DNA of 64,000 bases from positions 1 to 64,000 of the forward strand of contig CAIXCY010000095.1 in assembly GCA_903918045.1 (NCBI GenBank). Direction: 5' to 3'. The notes under the pieces are model-generated. The model had not been told where the DNA came from and ran no database searches. It saw nothing but the letters and a program-made list of their open reading frames with translations. How positions within the stretch are numbered: the stretch's first letter is position 1; each line of letters begins with the position of its first letter. The DNA is from an uncultured Bacteroidia bacterium (lineage in GTDB: Bacteria > Bacteroidota > Bacteroidia > Bacteroidales > Prolixibacteraceae). A program made the position numbers and the translations under genes. Positions 1 to 7,331 of the stretch are shown in pieces.

Positions 1-1274
1 ATTAGTGGTTTGCCATCCCTGGTTCTGTTGGTTATCCGGCCACGGTCAAGAATCCACACCCAATGGCCCATCTTGTGACGAATCCTGCACTCACAATTAT
101 AGTAGGGTAACTCGCCTGAGAAGTGTCTTTCCAGTAGTTCGTTCGATTTCTTCAGGTCTTCGGGATGGGTTAATTCCTCCGAGGTTTTTATCGTGGCAGG
201 AGCCAATTCATCAAGTGTATATCCGATCATCCTGACCCATTCTTCATTATAAGCAGTTTCACCTGTCTGCACATTCCATTCCCATGTACCTATATGTGTA
301 CCCTCAATAATACTCTCCAACTTCCAATTTGCCAGACTTATGACCTCTTTCGATCGAACATTTTCAGTGATGTCCAGAAAAGACCAGACTCTACCATAAG
401 GTTTATCATAAAGATATAATGGTTTGGAAATACGCTCAAAGACACGTCCATCCTTAAAGTTAATAATATCCAGGCTATCTTTATCGGGATAGGTATAAAG
501 GGATCTAACCAAAGCCACAAATTCGTCAGGATTTACCAGTTGGATTAGGATAGAATTCATAACCAATTCATCATCAACTGATTTGACAATTTCATCCGAC
601 AAGTGCCACATCTCAGCAAACCGGGCGTTGCTTTTGAGGATCCTACCCTGATCGCTGACAACAAGAATGCCATTATGAACCGACTCGAAAGCCGCATCCA
701 AAACAGATGCAATTTTCTGAAGGTCATGTTTAACCTGCTTTAACCCGGATATATCAGTAACTGTGATATGGCACACTTCGCGTTCAAGACTTAAAATGCC
801 TGAAATCTGAATATATTTGGAAGCCTCATTTTCAATAAGTAGTTTCACTTCACAGGTTTCCCTCGTATTACCCGCAAAAACATGATCGAGAAAATCGTTA
901 AAAACTCCCTTGCTGCTATCATCAACAAAAAAACCAAAACGGCTTAAATTTAACCCACTTTGCGCTTTCTTTAGTAGTTCCGCCCCATAAAGGTTTGACT
1001 CAAGGATTTCACCCTCTCTTGAAAGCGTAAACTGACAGCTGGAGGCATTATTATACATGTCAGAATATTTTTTAGCGTAGAATTCCGCCTTGTCCCTTTG
1101 ACGATGGAGTTCTTCGTTTTGCATCTCGAGCTCAATCTGGTGGGTCTTCAGCTCATTGCTAAGCCAATCAACATTCCTTTCATTTAATGTTGAGTTGATC
1201 CTGGATTTGTTTTCACTCTCCGTTGGAGCCACAGGTAACCCTTGTGCGGATAATGCTTTATTGTCTTTAATCAT
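1..1274 (-). CDS. PAS-domain signalling protein, 3' end cut by window edge
   Basis: The frame is open from an ATG at 1274 to the left edge, about 424 codons, so the C-terminus is missing. The N-terminus (residues 1-75) is polar and helical, with a stretch rich in Glu and Gln (WLSNELKTHQIELEMQNEEL) that looks like a coiled coil. At least three PAS-like segments follow, with linkers ending in 'TVTDISGLKQV' and 'WSFLDITENV'. The last visible segment is a PAS_3 fold (GTWEWNVQTGE, then HPEDLKKS, CRIRHKMGHWVWI). Such proteins sense small molecules, redox state or light and usually end in a histidine kinase or GGDEF output, which cannot be seen here. The neighbouring DNA gives no clue to the signal. 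The PAS assignment is firm; the output is unknown. Confidence 0.85.
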   Translation of the reverse strand, partial: MIKDNKALSAQGLPVAPTESENKSRINSTLNERNVDWLSNELKTHQIELEMQNEELHRQRDKAEFYAKKYSDMYNNASSCQFTLSREGEILESNLYGAELLKKAQSGLNLSRFGFFVDDSSKGVFNDFLDHVFAGNTRETCEVKLLIENEASKYIQISGILSLEREVCHITVTDISGLKQVKHDLQKIASVLDAAFESVHNGILVVSDQGRILKSNARFAEMWHLSDEIVKSVDDELVMNSILIQLVNPDEFVALVRSLYTYPDKDSLDIINFKDGRVFERISKPLYLYDKPYGRVWSFLDITENVRSKEVISLANWKLESIIEGTHIGTWEWNVQTGETAYNEEWVRMIGYTLDELAPATIKTSEELTHPEDLKKSNELLERHFSGELPYYNCECRIRHKMGHWVWILDRGRITNRTRDGKPL

Positions 1275-1338
1275 ATTTGTATATATGTTAAACTATATAT
1301 TTACGTAAAATATTAAGAGTCTTTATCTTGAGTTATTT

Positions 1339-1346
1339 CAAAGGTA
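1339..1346 (-). promoter_or_regulatory. Possible -7 element of the PAS-protein promoter
   Basis: On the minus strand this reads TACCTTTG, a match to the Bacteroidota -7 consensus TAnnTTTG, about 65 bases upstream of the ATG at 1274. A second match, TATCTTTG, lies at 1392-1399. Neither has a clear TTG at the expected -33 spacing, so the call is weak. Confidence 0.3.
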
Positions 1347-1624
1347 ATCAATCTTGGATGGTTATCTGCCTTTATTGGTATAATAATTTTTCAAAGATAA
1401 ACGAGATTTTTGGGCAGTGAGATTTTTGATTGTTCTTATTCCGTGATGATGCTCTTTTCCAAACTTCTTAGCCACATGTAGGCTAAAGGGGACTTGATTT
1501 TTTTTAAGAGATAAATAAACAATCTCATCTGTAAGGGTATCTCTGGTAGATATACCCTTTGTTTTGGATTTATTGTTTGAAGTGTAATGGAATTAATAAA
1601 CAGGGCTTAGAGCTCCCAAAAAAG

Positions 1625-1683
1625 AACAGTACCCAATCATGGGATTTCATACCACAAAGGAACGGTACCTGAATCATGGGATT
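1625..1683 (+). repeat. Pair of ~22-bp direct repeats
   Basis: AACAGTACCCAATCATGGG at 1625-1643 recurs as AACGGTACCTGAATCATGGG at 1661-1680, a spacing of 36-37 bases. The shared core is GTACC..AATCATGGGATT. Function unknown; no gene overlaps it. Confidence 0.6.
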
Positions 1684-2039
1684 ATAAAATTTTGGACATG
1701 AAACACACAGTTGTGAGCACCGGATTTTGAGTGACATCTGAATTCATATCGAATACCACCCGCTCCATTGATAGTGCCCTCTTTTGAGGCAGGGGTAGCC
1801 TTTTCGACGGAGTAATAAATACGATTCTGTCGGATATTTTAAGTGCATCTCATCTTCAACACGCAGTAAATGCAATTCTTATAGAGACAGCCCAGACCGT
1901 GAAGGATTACCTTATCGGGGAACCGTCTGGTTTAAAGCTCAGGATTAGCAGCGTATCTATATCAATAACGGCGGGAAAGCGGCGGGTGACCCAAAAACAA
2001 GGGTCAGACCACATGATCTAACCCTTTGATTTTCAATTG

Positions 2040-2113
2040 TCGGGGTGACAAGATTTGAACTTGCGACCCCTCGCCCCCCAGACGAGTACGCTACCAGGCT
2101 GCGCTACACCCCG
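2040..2113 (-). tRNA. tRNA-Pro (anticodon GGG)
   Basis: On the minus strand the sequence folds as a full cloverleaf. The acceptor stem CGGGGTG pairs with CACCCCG. The D-arm contains AGCCTGGTAGC. The anticodon stem CTCGT/GCGAG carries the loop CTGGGGG, giving anticodon GGG. The variable loop is five bases and the T-arm reads GCAAG-TTCAAAT-CTTGT. The discriminator base is A, and the full CCA end is not encoded. It decodes proline CCC and, by wobble, CCU codons. Confidence 0.95.
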
Positions 2114-2139
2114 AAATGTGTGTTGTTAAAACACTGATG

Positions 2140-2147
2140 CAAAAATA
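2140..2147 (-). promoter_or_regulatory. Probable -7 element for tRNA-Pro
   Basis: The minus strand reads TATTTTTG, a perfect TAnnTTTG match, 26 bases upstream of the mature tRNA 5' end at 2113. The spacing fits a short leader removed by RNase P. No clear -33 TTG was found. Confidence 0.4.
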
Positions 2148-2363
2148 ATATTTTTTCCTCAATTAATGAGTAATTTGGCGTCACTGGTTTAGAATTACGC
2201 TTCGGAGACCCTTTTTGCAATTGAATAGTTTTCAATCAATTTCTAAACTAACTCAAAGTTTTTTGAGGATTCCTTAAACAAATGACTGTAAATCATGTTT
2301 TATTTTCTGTGATGCATTACTTTCGTATATCCAAAATTCAAAATTATTTTACACTAGCAATTA

Positions 2364-2392
2364 TTGCGGGTGTGAAAATTTAATTAACTTTG
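2364..2392 (+). promoter_or_regulatory. Promoter of trxB
   Basis: TTG at 2364-2366, an 18-base spacer and TAACTTTG at 2385-2392 match the Bacteroidota -33/-7 consensus. The expected start of transcription near 2399 leaves a short leader before the ATG at 2416. The rest of the 2114-2415 gap is AT-rich and shows nothing else. Confidence 0.5.
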
Positions 2393-2415
2393 AAAGAACA
2401 ATAAATTAATCATAA

Positions 2416-3417
2416 ATGGAATTATTTAAACCTCTGAATATTGCTGATAATCAGCCCGTAAAGAGTAAAATTGAAGGCGAAGCAGAACATGTGAAATGTT
2501 TGATTATTGGCTCAGGTCCTGCCGGATTTACAGCAGCCATCTATGCTGCCCGTGCAAATCTAAGCCCGGTTATGTACGAAGGGTTGCAACCCGGCGGACA
2601 ATTGACAACCACCACTGAAGTTGAGAACTTCCCCGGCTATCCTCTGGGGATTACAGGCCCCGAAATGATGGAGGACCTCAAGAAACAAGCCGAACGTTTT
2701 GGAACAGATGTGCGCTGGGGACTTGCTACAGCCTCCGATTTCAGCGGAGGTGTTCACACAATCACTATTGACAGTATAAAAACGATTACAGCAGATACAG
2801 TTATTATTGCAACCGGTGCCACAGCCATGTACCTTGGAATACCTGATGAGACGAAATATGCCGGGTCGGGAGTTTCTGCCTGTGCCACCTGCGACGGCTT
2901 TTTCTACAGGGGCAAGGATGTTGCTGTCGTTGGAGGGGGGGATACCGCCTGTGAAGAGGCGATCTACCTGGCCGGTTTATGCCGGAAGGTTTACCTGATT
3001 GTGCGCCGTGATGTTTTAAGGGCTTCAAAGGTAATGCAGGACCGCACGATTAAAACACCGAATATTGAGATTTTATGGAAACACCAGACCAAAGGCTTAT
3101 TTGGAAATGGAGTAGTCGAGGGTGTAAATCTTATCAAAAACAAAGGTGAAGCCGATGAATCGGAAGTGAGTATCAGTGTCGACGGTTTCTTCCTGGCAAT
3201 CGGTCATATTCCAAATTCTGCAATTTTCAAGCCATATCTTGAGACCGATGAGGTTGGGTATATCAAGACGATCGGTGATTCTTCAAGGACACAGGTGGAG
3301 GGGGTATTCGCCTGCGGAGATGTAATGGATCCGGTTTACAAGCAGGCTGTTACCGCAGCAGGTTCAGGATGTAAGGCTGCCATTGACGCAGAACGGTATT
3401 TGTCTGAAAAACATTGA
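2416..3417 (+). CDS. trxB: Thioredoxin reductase
   Basis: This FAD flavoenzyme uses NADPH to reduce thioredoxin in the cytoplasm. At 333 residues it is slightly longer than the usual ~315; the extra ~25 N-terminal residues precede the FAD-binding GxGxxG region (CLIIGSGPAGFTAAIYAAR). The redox-active CATC motif is at residues 156-159, followed by DGFFYRGK. The NADPH-binding VVGGGDTACEEA follows, and the C-terminal FACGDVMDPVYKQAVTAAGSGCKAA closes the FAD domain. It has its own upstream promoter and ends at a strong bidirectional hairpin, so it is probably monocistronic. Identification is secure. Confidence 0.97.
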   Translation: MELFKPLNIADNQPVKSKIEGEAEHVKCLIIGSGPAGFTAAIYAARANLSPVMYEGLQPGGQLTTTTEVENFPGYPLGITGPEMMEDLKKQAERFGTDVRWGLATASDFSGGVHTITIDSIKTITADTVIIATGATAMYLGIPDETKYAGSGVSACATCDGFFYRGKDVAVVGGGDTACEEAIYLAGLCRKVYLIVRRDVLRASKVMQDRTIKTPNIEILWKHQTKGLFGNGVVEGVNLIKNKGEADESEVSISVDGFFLAIGHIPNSAIFKPYLETDEVGYIKTIGDSSRTQVEGVFACGDVMDPVYKQAVTAAGSGCKAAIDAERYLSEKH

Positions 3418-3470
3418 AAATATTGTGTAGAGACTTGCCCCGGCGCGTCTCTATAATATATGATAAAAAA

Positions 3471-3502
3471 ATGCCTGCCGAAAACCGGCAGGCATTTTTT
3501 TA
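3471..3502. terminator. Bidirectional rho-independent terminator
   Basis: A 10-bp perfect stem, ATGCCTGCCG (3471-3480) with CGGCAGGCAT (3486-3495), has a 5-base loop. It is flanked by A7 on the left and T7 on the right. It lies between convergent trxB and the oxoamine synthase gene and can serve both. Confidence 0.93.
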
Positions 3503-3522
3503 TCATATGATTTTAAATCGAT

Positions 3523-4767
3523 CTATTGTATCTGCGCAAATTTTGAATTGGCATATTTCCCTGCCTCGAGATTTTTGCGTACTGCTGAGAATGCCTGAAT
3601 CGTATATTCAACATCCTCAATGGTATGGATTGAGGTGGGGATTAATCTTAATAACAGCTGACCCTTTGGAATAACGGGATAAACTACGATTGAGCAGAAG
3701 ATATTGTAATTCTCACGTAAATCCATCACCACATTGGTTCCTTCCGGTACGCTTCCCGAAAGATATACCGGAGTAACGGGTGAATTGGTAACTCCAAGGT
3801 CGAAATTTTCGGCTTTCAATCCAGTCTGAAGTGCCCGTACAATTGTCCAAAGATTATCTCTTAATTGAGGTTCTGTACGGATTAATTCAAGCCGTTTAAG
3901 CAGGCCAATTACCATTGCCATTGGAAGTGACTTGGCAAAGGTTTGTGAACGCATATTATAACGCAGGTAGTCGCAAACTTCTTCGCTGCTTGCGATAAAG
4001 GCGCCAATTCCGGCCATTGCCTTAGCAAAAGTTCCGAAGTACATATCGATCTGATCCTGAACGCCGAAATATTCACCAACTCCTGCACCGGTAGTACCCA
4101 TGGTTCCAAAACCGTGAGCATCATCAACGAGTAGACGGAAATTGAAATCTCTTTTAAATGCAACAATTTCGTCAAGTTTTCCAAGGTCTCCCGCCATACC
4201 GAAAACTCCTTCGGTAATAACCAGGATTCCACCACCGGTCTTCTGAGTCAATGCTGTGGCATGTTCAAGTTGCTTTTTAAGGCTAACCATATCGTTGTGC
4301 AGAAAAACAAACCGTTTCCCCATGTGCAAACGAACACCGTCAAGAATGCAGGCATGAGCCTCAGCATCGTAAACAATCACATCGTTACGTCCACAGACTG
4401 CATCAATGATCGAAATCATCCCCTGGTATCCAAAATTGAGGAGGAAGGCATCCGGTTTATTCACGAAACTGGCCAGTTGCCGCTCCAGTTCTTCATGCAT
4501 ACTTGTTTGACCCGACATCATTCTCGCTCCCATTGGATAAGCAAGACCGTATTGTGCTGCGGCAAGCGCATCGGCTTTTCTGACCTCGGGGTGATTAGCC
4601 AGGCCGCAATAGTTATTGAGACTCCAGTTGAGTACCTCTTTTCCACGGAATTTCATCCGCGATCCGATCTCACCTTCCAGTTTAGGGAATGAGAAATAAC
4701 CATGAGCTTCTTTCTGATATTGACCTAGGTTGCCTTTGTCTGTTTTGAATTTTTCAAAAATATCCAC
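3523..4767 (-). CDS. Alpha-oxoamine synthase family PLP enzyme (serine palmitoyltransferase-like)
   Basis: This 414-residue fold-type I PLP enzyme belongs to the family that condenses an amino acid with an acyl-CoA: serine palmitoyltransferase, KBL, AONS or cysteate acyltransferase. Visible marks are NYCGLANHPEV, VDDAHGFGTMG (PLP-binding Asp, His) and the Schiff-base lysine in GTFAKAMAG (K249). The start codon is GTG. The gene follows pssA by about 70 bases on the same strand, downstream of psd and cdsA. That membrane-lipid context suggests a first step in sphingolipid or sulfonolipid synthesis, but KBL-type function cannot be excluded from sequence alone. The family is sure; the substrate is inferred. 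Confidence 0.85.
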   Translation of the reverse strand: MDIFEKFKTDKGNLGQYQKEAHGYFSFPKLEGEIGSRMKFRGKEVLNWSLNNYCGLANHPEVRKADALAAAQYGLAYPMGARMMSGQTSMHEELERQLASFVNKPDAFLLNFGYQGMISIIDAVCGRNDVIVYDAEAHACILDGVRLHMGKRFVFLHNDMVSLKKQLEHATALTQKTGGGILVITEGVFGMAGDLGKLDEIVAFKRDFNFRLLVDDAHGFGTMGTTGAGVGEYFGVQDQIDMYFGTFAKAMAGIGAFIASSEEVCDYLRYNMRSQTFAKSLPMAMVIGLLKRLELIRTEPQLRDNLWTIVRALQTGLKAENFDLGVTNSPVTPVYLSGSVPEGTNVVMDLRENYNIFCSIVVYPVIPKGQLLLRLIPTSIHTIEDVEYTIQAFSAVRKNLEAGKYANSKFAQIQ

Positions 4768-4839
4768 GATTGGTATGATTTTATTTAAAAACTTTGTAAA
4801 AGTATACTTTTTTATATTGTCAATGAAACGGATTATTAA

Positions 4840-5574
4840 TTACTTTTTGAATTTCATCAGCAGGGAGATGAGGATGAAAATTAAGATAGCAGCTGCAATT
4901 CCATAACTATTTAAAGTCACAATAAGAGCTGTTGCAATCCCAAGAAAGATAAACCGAACTTTATTCTCTTTCCATGAGATATTCCTGAATTTAAGGGAGA
5001 AGAGCGGTAGTTCTGAAACAAGCAGCAATGACATCCCTATGGTAATTATCAAGAGCACCCACGGCAGAAGCACGATATCGTCAATTACAGCAAATTTCCT
5101 GTGCTCAGTGATGAGCGCCAAAGCAGCGATGAAGATTGCGTTGGCAGGGGTTGGTAAGCCAATAAATGAGGTGGTTTGTCGTGTGTCTATATTGAATTTT
5201 GCCAACCTCAGTGCTGAAAAAACAGGGATAAGCAGTGCTGATGAAAGACATGTGATTTCCCAAAGTGATAAGGTGGAGAAATTTTCTGCACGAACGTTCA
5301 TTCCAAACAGTGAATATTCCATCATCACCATCATCAGCATTCCCGGGGCAAGCCCAAATGAGATCATATCAGCCAGTGAATCAAGGTCTTTGCCAATTGG
5401 AGAATAAGCTTTTAGCAAATGTGCAGCCATTCCGTCGAAAAAGTCAAAAATTGCGGCGGCAAAGATAAAAACGACGGCAATCGTCAACGACCCTTTTATC
5501 GCCAAAACCACAGCGATACTGCCTGAGATAATATTTAGACAGGTAATGAAATTGGGAATATGTTTTCGGATCAT
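4840..5574 (-). CDS. pssA: CDP-diacylglycerol--serine O-phosphatidyltransferase
   Basis: This enzyme makes phosphatidylserine from CDP-diacylglycerol and serine in the inner membrane. The 244-residue protein is almost all membrane segments. The CDP-alcohol phosphotransferase motif is visible at about residues 44-70: D-FF-DG-MA-AH, then G-KDL-D-SLA-D. The usual Arg of the AR pair is His here (H52); all the Asp residues are kept. Psd begins downstream after 15 bases, and together they make phosphatidylethanolamine. The alternative phosphatidylinositol-type activity is unlikely given the psd neighbour. Confidence 0.92.
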   Translation of the reverse strand: MIRKHIPNFITCLNIISGSIAVVLAIKGSLTIAVVFIFAAAIFDFFDGMAAHLLKAYSPIGKDLDSLADMISFGLAPGMLMMVMMEYSLFGMNVRAENFSTLSLWEITCLSSALLIPVFSALRLAKFNIDTRQTTSFIGLPTPANAIFIAALALITEHRKFAVIDDIVLLPWVLLIITIGMSLLLVSELPLFSLKFRNISWKENKVRFIFLGIATALIVTLNSYGIAAAILIFILISLLMKFKK

Positions 5575-5589
5575 TAGTAGCGCATGTTT

Positions 5590-6240
5590 TTACAACTCTG
5601 CAAGAATAGTTTGGCTTCCAGTTACATTTTGGCACAATTCCACATTTACCTTCGTTCCCAGTGGAAGGAAAAGATCAACCCGCGAACCAAACCGAATAAA
5701 TCCAAGTTCATTTTGCTGATTTACATTTGCCCCTTCCTTAGGATAGGATATAATTCTTTTGGCTACAGCTCCTGCAATTTGTCGTACAAGAACCTCGGTA
5801 CCGTTTTCCATGCGGATTACAGTAGTCGCCCTTTCATTTTCGGTGGATGATTTGGGTAAATAGGCGGCCATGAAATTACCGCTATGATGTTTGAAATAGG
5901 AGATAATTCCAGGCACCGGGATCCAGTTTATATGGACATTGTACACCGACATAAAAACAGAAACCTGCAAACGGCGATCTCCAAAATACTCAGGTTCATC
6001 AGTCTCTTCAATAACAACAATCTGTCCATCGCAGGGTGATAAAACTGTATGGGGATTTAATTTGATTTTTCGGTTGGGATAGCGGAAAAACCGCATTACA
6101 AATATCAGAATATAGGTAGTCAGCAGGAGTGTAAAGGCACGAAAATAAAGCTCTTCGGTGAGGCCAACAATAACATTCAGAAACAGCCAGATTAAAAATG
6201 CGACCGCAATAACCAGAAACCCTTCTTTGTGAATTCTCAT
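5590..6240 (-). CDS. psd: Phosphatidylserine decarboxylase proenzyme (short type)
   Basis: This enzyme decarboxylates phosphatidylserine to phosphatidylethanolamine. It is a self-cleaving pyruvoyl enzyme: the GS pair in FIRFGSRVDLFLP near the C-terminus marks the processing site. A longer open frame runs to 6303, but the family N-terminus (RIHKEG, then a membrane segment) begins at the ATG at 6240, giving 216 residues, typical of the compact class. That start leaves a 40-base gap to cdsA instead of a 23-base overlap. It lies between cdsA and pssA, completing the PE pathway in one operon. Confidence 0.92.
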   Translation of the reverse strand: MRIHKEGFLVIAVAFLIWLFLNVIVGLTEELYFRAFTLLLTTYILIFVMRFFRYPNRKIKLNPHTVLSPCDGQIVVIEETDEPEYFGDRRLQVSVFMSVYNVHINWIPVPGIISYFKHHSGNFMAAYLPKSSTENERATTVIRMENGTEVLVRQIAGAVAKRIISYPKEGANVNQQNELGFIRFGSRVDLFLPLGTKVNVELCQNVTGSQTILAEL

Positions 6241-6280
6241 AAGTTTGTACAATAGTTGTGCAAATCTAAGAAAATAATGG

Positions 6281-7108
6281 TTAGTGAAAAAATTGAAGCA
6301 CAAAATATATCACAGGCGAGGCAAGCAGGATGCTGTCAAATCGATCGAGAAGACCTCCATGGCCTGGCATGAACCGTCCTGAATCTTTCACCCCGATGCT
6401 CCGTTTAATCATCGACTCAACCAGGTCACCTAAAGTGCCTGAAATGGCCACAATAAGGGCAACCACTCCGAGTAATGCCAACCGATACTCAGGGAATATA
6501 AAGGTGAGTATCCATGCTGAGAACAGTGCTGTAATTATACCGCCAAACAACCCTTCCCACGATTTCTTGGGAGAGATTCGCTCAAATAGGCGGTGACGGC
6601 CAAACCGGACCCCAAATATATAGGCCCCTGTATCGCTTGTCCAAACAAAAATAAAAAGGCTGATCAGTAACTCAAAATGGTAATCAAAGGTCCCTTCAAT
6701 TTGATGAAATGAGAGGAAGTTAAGCAGCGAAAAGGGGATAGAGACGTAGAAAATTCCAAAAGTTGTTAATGCCAGATTTGTAATTGGATTCTCCTTTTTC
6801 CGAAATAATTCATAGATCAGTAAACCATAGATTACCGGAAGGATATAAAAGTATGCATGAAAAGACAAGTCATGTTTTGCGATAAAAAATGAGAACGAAA
6901 AAATTAGTGCTCCTGCAAGTAGGCCAGGATATACCTGAGGGGAGAATCCTGCCAGTTCGCAAAGGGTGTAAAATTCACGCAAGGCGAAAATCGAGATGAT
7001 TAGAAAGAGAATAGCAAAAGGATATGCTCCTAAAATAATCGCCCCTGTTAAAACAGTTGCAAACAGGATGCCCCAAATGGTACGGGTATGCAACTCGCTC
7101 AAGTTCAA
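6281..7108 (-). CDS. cdsA: Phosphatidate cytidylyltransferase
   Basis: It makes CDP-diacylglycerol from CTP and phosphatidic acid, the precursor for PssA. The 275 residues form about eight membrane helices. The family signature near the C-terminus is complete: SMIKRSIGVKDSG then PGHGGLLDRFDS. Its start overlaps the stop of the DUF2007 gene by 4 bases, so the two are translationally coupled. Order rsfS-ftsH-DUF2007-cdsA-psd-pssA is compact and probably one transcript. Confidence 0.96.
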   Translation of the reverse strand: MNLSELHTRTIWGILFATVLTGAIILGAYPFAILFLIISIFALREFYTLCELAGFSPQVYPGLLAGALIFSFSFFIAKHDLSFHAYFYILPVIYGLLIYELFRKKENPITNLALTTFGIFYVSIPFSLLNFLSFHQIEGTFDYHFELLISLFIFVWTSDTGAYIFGVRFGRHRLFERISPKKSWEGLFGGIITALFSAWILTFIFPEYRLALLGVVALIVAISGTLGDLVESMIKRSIGVKDSGRFMPGHGGLLDRFDSILLASPVIYFVLQFFH

Positions 7109-7314
7109 TCTTTTTTTAATTGTTTAAGAATCTCCCGGGCTTGTTTTTCATCTTGATCCGTGACATAAACCTCTGCTTCGCCGAAAATAAGGTAGGATGA
7201 ATCTTTGTGATTTAACACAACAGACTCAATCCCGCTATTTTCAAGCAAGTCTTTTGCAATGGATACAAGGTATTCATCGCTGCTTTCAAAGACGCTGGTC
7301 CACCCTTTTTCCAT
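7105..7314 (-). CDS. DUF2007 domain protein
   Basis: This 69-residue cytoplasmic protein has the compact alpha/beta layout of DUF2007: EYLVSIAKDLLENSGIESV, then GEAEVYVTDQDEKQAREIL. DUF2007 is a small ferredoxin-like fold of unknown role, sometimes described as a putative signal-transducing protein. It lies 17 bases after ftsH and overlaps cdsA by 4 bases. The position inside a protease and phospholipid operon suggests membrane homeostasis, but this is inference from context only. Confidence 0.85.
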   Translation of the reverse strand: MEKGWTSVFESSDEYLVSIAKDLLENSGIESVVLNHKDSSYLIFGEAEVYVTDQDEKQAREILKQLKKD

Positions 7315-7331
7315 GGGAATAAATTTAGAAG

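Larger units (their letters stand above)
1275..2039. other. Gene-poor region between PAS gene and tRNA-Pro
   Basis: No convincing gene is visible. The left third holds the PAS-gene leader. A direct repeat lies at 1625-1683 (separate entry). From about 1788 to 2022 one plus-strand frame is open for roughly 75 codons but has no ATG. Its reading (AVNAILIETAQTVKDYLIG) faintly recalls Bacteroidota HU-like proteins, so it may be a gene relic. This is a weak impression. Confidence 0.4.

Noticed and set aside
5-235. A 76-codon plus-strand open frame at the left edge.
   Set aside because: The opposite strand encodes a clear PAS domain over the same bases.
4261-4692. A 143-codon plus-strand open frame inside the oxoamine synthase gene.
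   Set aside because: It is antisense to a fully recognisable enzyme and has no family features of its own.
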